The position numbers were made by a program, and so were the translations under genes. The notes below the pieces were generated by a model. The model did not search any database. It saw only the letters and a list, made by a program, of their open reading frames with translations, and was not told where the DNA came from. Shown here piece after piece: positions 49,469-54,315 of a DNA stretch of 54,315 nucleotides (position 1 is its first letter; every line of letters begins with the position of its first letter). Source of the DNA: JAHELQ01 sp965603365 (lineage in GTDB: Bacteria > Acidobacteriota > Aminicenantia > UBA2199); assembly GCA_965603365.1 (NCBI GenBank), contig CBFDCR010000035.1, forward strand, positions 1-54,315, in the 5' to 3' direction.

Positions 49469-49946
49469 TGTACACCTCCATAAATTGGGCGATTCCCTCG
49501 ATGTCGTCTTTATGAAAATAGGGAATTTGCTCCGTCATTCTGCGGTCGGCAACCACCGCCGCCAGTTGGTCCGGGGGAAACTTCAGGGAGCGATTTTCTC
49601 GGGAATCAAACACTTCGATTTTGGGAACATTTTCCAGATAAAAGCCTTCCAGCAGCACCACGTCGGCATCGCCAAAATCGGCTTTCAGTATTTTAACCGC
49701 TTCGCTGTCATCTTTCACTCTTCGGATGTGTAACATCTCTCGGCCCGCCACCATCCAGACCCGGTCGGCCCCGGCCTCTAAAAAAATGCTTGAATCTTTG
49801 GTCTCCGGCTGAAGGGTATATTCCCTGACCCCTTTGACGGCGACAACCTTTTTGTTTTTTGCTTTAAAATATTCGGTCAGCCGAGCGATCATCGTGGTCT
49901 TGCCGCTTTCAGACCAGCCGGCCACGGAGAATATGTTCATAACCAT
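49437..49946 (-). CDS. mobB: MobB-like P-loop protein (molybdopterin-guanine dinucleotide adaptor)
   Basis: 169 residues. P-loop GWSESGKTT at 10-18 and VVLLEGFYLENVPKIEVF near 95-112 are the MobB signatures; the small GTPase-like adaptor supports moco nucleotide attachment, usually in Mo/W oxidoreductases. No other moa/moe/mob gene is in this window. It is followed by the 51-residue ORF with overlapping frames. Confidence 0.85.
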   Translation of the reverse strand: MVMNIFSVAGWSESGKTTMIARLTEYFKAKNKKVVAVKGVREYTLQPETKDSSIFLEAGADRVWMVAGREMLHIRRVKDDSEAVKILKADFGDADVVLLEGFYLENVPKIEVFDSRENRSLKFPPDQLAAVVADRRMTEQIPYFHKDDIEGIAQFMEVYNGEQNDAEDQ

Positions 49947-49961
49947 ATACTACCTGGGTTT

Positions 49962-51032
49962 CTATTTTTCGTTTCCCTCTTCAAGCTTTTTCAGCATCTT
50001 TTTGCCGTTCTCGTTTTGGGGATTGATTTCCAGGGATTTCCGGTAATATTTGACGGCCAGTTGGTTGTTACCGTTTTTCATGTAGACCTCGGCCAGGCTG
50101 TCGTATGCATTCCATGATTCCGGATAGGCCTCCACATTCAACTTGAAGATTTCGACGGCCTCGGCGGTTTTCCCTTTTCCCAGCAGTTGATAGCCCAGGC
50201 TGTTGAAACTTTCTTCGCTGAAAAAACAATCATCCGACGGGTTCTGTTTCAGTTCACTATATTTTTTCAGCGCCTCCTCGATGCCCGAACTCTCGATGGT
50301 CTCTGCCACTATCAGTGCCGCCGCCACTCCTTTGGGGATGGAAAAACGCTGGTGGAAAACCATGGCCGTCACCTTACCGGCATCATCTGTGTCAAAGGAA
50401 ATTTTATTTTTATCAAATTGGTCGATCCACTTTCCCGTTTTATCCGGGCCCTTCAGCCTGACGATTCCCTGCCTGGGATCGTTTACGGCCAGGTTATTGT
50501 CCTTAAACAGCACCGTTATCTCCATATTCTGTGCCGGTACGGGGTATGTGCCCAGGTAGGGGCGGTACTTTTGCGGAACCGTCTCGTCTACGGCCGGCTT
50601 TGCCTCATCCTCCGCCTTCCGGGGCAAGGGCGTTGTCTGGTTGATCGTCATGTGGGTCACCTTGCCGGACCCGTCTTGTTGAAACGAGACCTTGATCAGC
50701 TTTGTAATTTTAAATACCCACAGGCCCTCTTCATTGGGCTCGTTCAACTCAAAGACCATCTGGCCCGGTACATCGACGGCCAGGCTGCCGTTCTGAAACA
50801 TCACCGTAAACATTGTATTTCTGAAGGGACCGAAATTGGCCGTGTACTTACCGATATACGGCTTGTATGTTTCGGGAATATCTTCGCCGGTTCCGGTTTT
50901 TTCCGGTTCAGCCGCCTTGTAATCCGGGTAGATTGTCTCCCCTTTGGCCTGACCGGAGAGAACGCCTGTTAAAAGAACCAGACAAAAGAGTAAAAGTGCA
51001 TGAACCAAATAGTTTTTTGCCACTTTTTTCAT
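49962..51032 (-). CDS. exported protein with two DUF3471-like beta units and C-terminal TPRs
   Basis: 356 residues from the ATG at 51032, chosen for its GGAGG site; in-frame codons up to 51086 lack support. Signal peptide LVHALLLFCLVLLTGVLSG. Two repeats (about 60-150 and 160-250) share YKPYIGKYTANFGPFRNTMF- and YRPYLGTYPVPAQNMEITVL-like starts, then a (F/L)xxPxxxG-W strand. These resemble the C-terminal domain of class C beta-lactamase-like hydrolases (DUF3471), here without the hydrolase domain. TPRs occupy about 280-350 (WNAYDSLAEVYMKNGNNQLA). The role is unknown. Confidence 0.7.
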   Translation of the reverse strand: MKKVAKNYLVHALLLFCLVLLTGVLSGQAKGETIYPDYKAAEPEKTGTGEDIPETYKPYIGKYTANFGPFRNTMFTVMFQNGSLAVDVPGQMVFELNEPNEEGLWVFKITKLIKVSFQQDGSGKVTHMTINQTTPLPRKAEDEAKPAVDETVPQKYRPYLGTYPVPAQNMEITVLFKDNNLAVNDPRQGIVRLKGPDKTGKWIDQFDKNKISFDTDDAGKVTAMVFHQRFSIPKGVAAALIVAETIESSGIEEALKKYSELKQNPSDDCFFSEESFNSLGYQLLGKGKTAEAVEIFKLNVEAYPESWNAYDSLAEVYMKNGNNQLAVKYYRKSLEINPQNENGKKMLKKLEEGNEK

Positions 51033-51309
51033 CACAACCTCCATATTTTTATTTTCTTCATTTTTTTTCCCGTTTCTATTGTTCACCGACTCCTCATATC
51101 TTTATCACCTTTTTAGTACGAGTCCAGTCCCCCAAAAGTTTTAAGGAGATACTTTTTGCGCCTGTCTATTTTTAAAAAGAGAGAAAAAAAGAGAGGCTCA
51201 TACCCGGCCAAAAATATTTAAAATTTGTGTTAGTGTTAGTGAAATGAAACGCTGTGGAAAGAACCGGTTTACTTTTGGGGAGAAAGTTGGTTGCGCTGCT
51301 TTTTATCTT

Positions 51310-52509
51310 TCAAACAAACATCTTGCGATATTGCTCAAAGACTACTTTCCAATCAAAATACCTTCCGGCTTTTTTTCTGCCTTTATTTCCCATTTCAATT
51401 CTCTTATCAAAATTCAGGATTAATTCTAAAAGCTTTTTAGAAGCAGAAATATAATCTTTCTCCGGGACTAAATATCCGGTATCATTATCATCCACGATCT
51501 CTGGAACGCCGCCAACCCTTGCAGATACAATCGGCAATCCCGAAGAAGAGGCTTCACATAGACATCTTCCCATTGTCTCTGTATGAATATATGAAGATCC
51601 ACGTTCGTGTCTTTCCAGGTAAATCGGCAGATGGAGAAAAATGTCTGCTTTACTATAGTATTCAGGCATATCTTCTATTCGCTGCGCGCCGAGAATTGAC
51701 AAACGATTTTCCAGTCCGCCTCCGGATAATCTTTCTATAGTGCTCCTTTCTGGCCCATCTCCCACAATCATATAATAAACATCAATGTCTTTTTTTTTAA
51801 TTACTTCTTTTACGGCTTTTATAGAATACTCAAAGCCTTTAAATTTAACAAGTCTGGCTGTTGTAAGAATCGTTATCCGGGGACGCGCTGCGCTCTTTGA
51901 AGGGTAGAATGCACAGCAGTCGACCCCTCCGATTACTTTTACAATTTTATTCTCATTTACTCCGGCTGATTTTGTTCTTCCGGCGGAATATTCGCTATTT
52001 ACGATGCAGTAGTCAACATATTGGGTTATTATTTTGACAATTCTAGATCTTGATTCTTCAAGACTTTTTCTATCATTGGTTTCATTAGCAATCCAGCCGG
52101 CAACAATATCGTTTCCCCCGGATCTTAAAATTAATTTTACCCCTGGATATTTTTTCTTAATAATTTCAAATGAGGGGAGCCAGGTTGGGCTATTCAAAAA
52201 AAACACAGTGTTTTCTATATCCCGAGTGTCCATAATCTTTTTGGCATCTTCTTTAAAATCACCCGTTAATGCCCTTTTGGTAAGATTCTTTATCTTTTTT
52301 GATACAGAGTTTGCCTCACCGGGATCATCCCGGTCTTCATAATTACGGACGGGGATTCCATCATGATCAAATTTCTTCACTAAAATAGATTTTATGGGGA
52401 ACTCTTTATCGTCCGTAAACACTTTGATAAATTCATAGGCATGGGTTTCCATACCGCCAATACAGTTGAAAAACATAGGTGATATAAAGCAGATCTCTTT
52501 TTTTTTCAA
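51310..52509 (-). CDS. GT4-family glycosyltransferase
   Basis: 399 residues from a TTG at 52509 preceded by TGGAG; a GTG at 52536 is less supported. GT-B fold: KKKEICFISPMFFNCIGGME at the N-terminus (acceptor side), ITILTTARLVKFKGFEYSIK near residue 215 and the donor-binding ExxxxE helix, seen as GRCLCEASSSGLPIVSARVG followed by GVPEIVDDNDTGYLV. It transfers a sugar in envelope glycan synthesis; acceptor unknown. The gene is clearly more AT-rich than the housekeeping genes to its left, which suggests acquisition. No partner glycan genes are present. Confidence 0.85.
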   Translation of the reverse strand: MKKKEICFISPMFFNCIGGMETHAYEFIKVFTDDKEFPIKSILVKKFDHDGIPVRNYEDRDDPGEANSVSKKIKNLTKRALTGDFKEDAKKIMDTRDIENTVFFLNSPTWLPSFEIIKKKYPGVKLILRSGGNDIVAGWIANETNDRKSLEESRSRIVKIITQYVDYCIVNSEYSAGRTKSAGVNENKIVKVIGGVDCCAFYPSKSAARPRITILTTARLVKFKGFEYSIKAVKEVIKKKDIDVYYMIVGDGPERSTIERLSGGGLENRLSILGAQRIEDMPEYYSKADIFLHLPIYLERHERGSSYIHTETMGRCLCEASSSGLPIVSARVGGVPEIVDDNDTGYLVPEKDYISASKKLLELILNFDKRIEMGNKGRKKAGRYFDWKVVFEQYRKMFV

Positions 52510-52654
52510 AACTCCGCTCCAGGATATTTTTACCACAGCAGCAGAACAATTTCAACTTTACTTTTTTGGTTCCTTAAATATTTGTATATGGAAGCCTGGG
52601 AACTTCAGGAACAGTGCATTGAAGGGACGCTCGATCATACGGGTAACCGGCAAA

Positions 52655-52682
52655 TTGACAAAAATTTTTTTATTGCTATAAT
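52655..52682 (+). promoter_or_regulatory. perfect-hexamer sigma70 promoter of the right-end methyltransferase gene
   Basis: TTGACA (52655-52660), 16-bp spacer that is nearly all A/T, TATAAT (52677-52682). The ATG at 52693 is 11 bases on, so the leader is only a few bases and has no Shine-Dalgarno. Confidence 0.65.
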
Positions 52683-52692
52683 CAATTAAAAA

Positions 52693-54315
52693 ATGAGCAG
52701 CCTGAATGTATTGTATGAAGAGTTGGATTTCAAGAGCGGCAGCTTGTATCCCGTAATGGACGATCCATCTCTCTGCCGGAAGAGCATTGATTGGCTAGAG
52801 AAGGGAGAATGGTTTGCTGCCGCAAAGCGGGCTGGCGTCGAAAAGATTTTTTTTGTGGATAATAATCCGGTTGTGGTCTTCGCTGAATGCGGTGCCGGAT
52901 TAGAAGACAAAATTAAAGCATTCAATCGGGCATGGTGTCTCGCCCGCCCCAGACTTTTATTCCTGGCATCCCCGGGTGAAATCACCGTTTATGACCTGGC
53001 ACAAAAGCCGGTGGATGAAAACAAGGAAGAAGAGTGGGAAAAACTTGAAAGCCTGGATGCTCTCCATGAGTTCAGCAAAGTCTCACGAGAGTTACAAAAA
53101 TATCATCGCGATCATGTGGAATCGGGACGTTTATTTGCAGATGAAAGATTTGGTGAACCGGGAAATCGGGCGGATCAGTCTCTGATAAGAGATTTAAAAA
53201 CTGTTCGACGGGAGTTAATCCAGCACGGGCTTTCCGGCAAAGATATTCGCTTTGCTCACGCGCTGATAGGAAGATCTATATTCATTCGTTACCTTGAAGA
53301 TCGCGGCATATTGACCGAAGAGTATTTTTTAAATGTTGCCCGTCAAAAAGCCGGTTGGACCGATCTGTTGCGTAACCCTGCCGATAGAAGAGGAATTGAT
53401 TTCTCAGTTAACAAGACTTTTTATCCTCGCATACTTGTAAACAAAGGTTTCACCTATGCCTTGTTTAGGCGGCTGGCCCGTGATTTTAACGGAGATATGT
53501 TTCCTGACGTAGATGAGGAGGAAGAGGTTGTCAACCAGGAGCATCTTACGTTAATCCAGGATTTAATGTATGGGGACATCGGCATCCAGAAAAAACTCTT
53601 TTTCTATTCCTATCGGTTCGACATAGTTCCCCTGGATTTAATAAGTTCAATCTATGAAGAGTTCTATCATGTCTCTCCAGACGATAAGGATAAAAATAGT
53701 AACAAGCGCCGAGATGGTGTTTTTTACACACCTCCTGTTCTGGTTGAGTTTGTTCTTTCCCGAATCTTAACGCCATTTGTACTCGAGAAAAAGCCGCGGG
53801 TGTTGGACCCCGCTTGTGGCTCCGGTATTTTCCTGGTGGAAGCATTCCGACGCATTGTGCGTTATGAATGGCATAAGAATAAGCAGCCCCTTACGTTCGC
53901 GGCGATGAGGCGTATTATTAAAGAACAAATCACCGGGATTGAAGTCAACGAAGAGGCGGCAAGAATCACGGCATTCAGCCTCTATCTTTCTATGCTTCAC
54001 TACCTTGACCCACCGGCCATTGACCGGCAGATTAAAATGGGAAATAGATTGCCCAATCTGCTGGCGACTGCCGGCCGGTCGGTAAATCATTTTCACTGTA
54101 TCCTTCCTGGGAGTGCCTTTGACATACAATTAATTGAGTCAAATCCTCTCTGGAAAGAACGTTTTGGCAAGGGGGGCGCCGATGTCATTGTCGGTAATCC
54201 TCCCTGGGGGGCACCGGATAAAAAAGCCGATGCAGAGACAAAAGCACGGCATAAAAAACTGCTTGATTGGTGTGAATTAAACAACAAACCCATTGGAGAT
54301 AATGAATTTTCCCAG
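52693..54315 (+). CDS. type IIG-like DNA adenine methyltransferase/restriction protein, truncated by the window end
   Basis: 541 codons with no stop; the gene continues beyond 54315. The first 170 residues (LYEELDFKSGSLYPVMDDPS...) resemble the N-terminal part of large Eco57I-like proteins without a clear PD-ExK motif; VFYTPPVLVEFVLSRIL near 345 precedes motif I, LDPACGSGIFLVEAF (about 372-386), and VIVGNPPWGAPDK (motif IV NPPW) near 500. NPPW/NPPY plus this motif order means N6-adenine methylation. Whether a nuclease or a BREX/DISARM-like role is attached cannot be seen here. Its base composition differs from the AT-rich upstream interval. Confidence 0.85.
   Translation, partial: MSSLNVLYEELDFKSGSLYPVMDDPSLCRKSIDWLEKGEWFAAAKRAGVEKIFFVDNNPVVVFAECGAGLEDKIKAFNRAWCLARPRLLFLASPGEITVYDLAQKPVDENKEEEWEKLESLDALHEFSKVSRELQKYHRDHVESGRLFADERFGEPGNRADQSLIRDLKTVRRELIQHGLSGKDIRFAHALIGRSIFIRYLEDRGILTEEYFLNVARQKAGWTDLLRNPADRRGIDFSVNKTFYPRILVNKGFTYALFRRLARDFNGDMFPDVDEEEEVVNQEHLTLIQDLMYGDIGIQKKLFFYSYRFDIVPLDLISSIYEEFYHVSPDDKDKNSNKRRDGVFYTPPVLVEFVLSRILTPFVLEKKPRVLDPACGSGIFLVEAFRRIVRYEWHKNKQPLTFAAMRRIIKEQITGIEVNEEAARITAFSLYLSMLHYLDPPAIDRQIKMGNRLPNLLATAGRSVNHFHCILPGSAFDIQLIESNPLWKERFGKGGADVIVGNPPWGAPDKKADAETKARHKKLLDWCELNNKPIGDNEFSQ

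Overview
The window looks like a chromosomal piece from a Gram-negative, probably anaerobic bacterium. It has Sec and Tat signal peptides, periplasmic multihaem cytochromes, a system II cytochrome c maturation pair, butyrate kinase and a compact nusA-infB operon. The gene mix (TPR esterases, Buk, MTAP, degenerate M16 pairs, cytochrome/NrfD cluster) reminded me of the Acidobacteriota/Aminicenantia, but that placement is an impression and was not tested.

Left end (1-10.4 kb): tandem repeats, then a type IIG restriction-modification gene whose target-recognition part is strikingly AT-rich, a secreted esterase with TPRs, a flippase-like membrane protein next to a glycosyltransferase remnant, a decayed nucleotidyltransferase/HEPN toxin-antitoxin module, an exported duplicated-domain protein with an RND/MMPL transporter, and an NYN-domain nuclease. 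From 10.5 to 21.9 kb, ten tightly packed minus-strand genes form an apparent respiratory operon: an 18-haem membrane-anchored cytochrome, a 4-haem cytochrome, a Tat-exported four-cluster ferredoxin, an NrfD quinol-binding subunit, an NHL beta-propeller, an 11-haem cytochrome, ResB and CcsA for haem attachment, a small membrane protein and a radical SAM enzyme.

From 22.1 to 25.7 kb lies what I consider the most interesting locus: a stand-alone YcaO enzyme preceded by two tandemly duplicated 45-residue precursor-like peptides and an exported HEXXH peptidase, all on one strand. The peptides share leader and tail but differ in a short central block, and the variable and tail parts contain no Cys, so this looks like an undescribed RiPP pathway. 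Next to it (26.0-27.2 kb) is an accessory patch with an integron attC-like site behind a partial TIR-domain ORF, and a truncated Yip1-like gene.

The right half (27.3-49.9 kb) is mostly housekeeping: amidase, HtrA protease, a DapF homologue lacking both catalytic cysteines, truB-nrnA-rbfA-ylxP-infB-nusA, a C26 peptidase, mtnP-buk, two M16-like proteins lacking the zinc motif, asnS behind a promoter that predicts a leaderless mRNA, rocD, a PseG-like protein, coaE, a TPR protein, a 51-residue ORF and mobB. The last 4 kb holds a TPR/DUF3471-like exported protein, an AT-rich glycosyltransferase and the first 541 codons of a second type IIG-like methyltransferase gene, which runs off the window.
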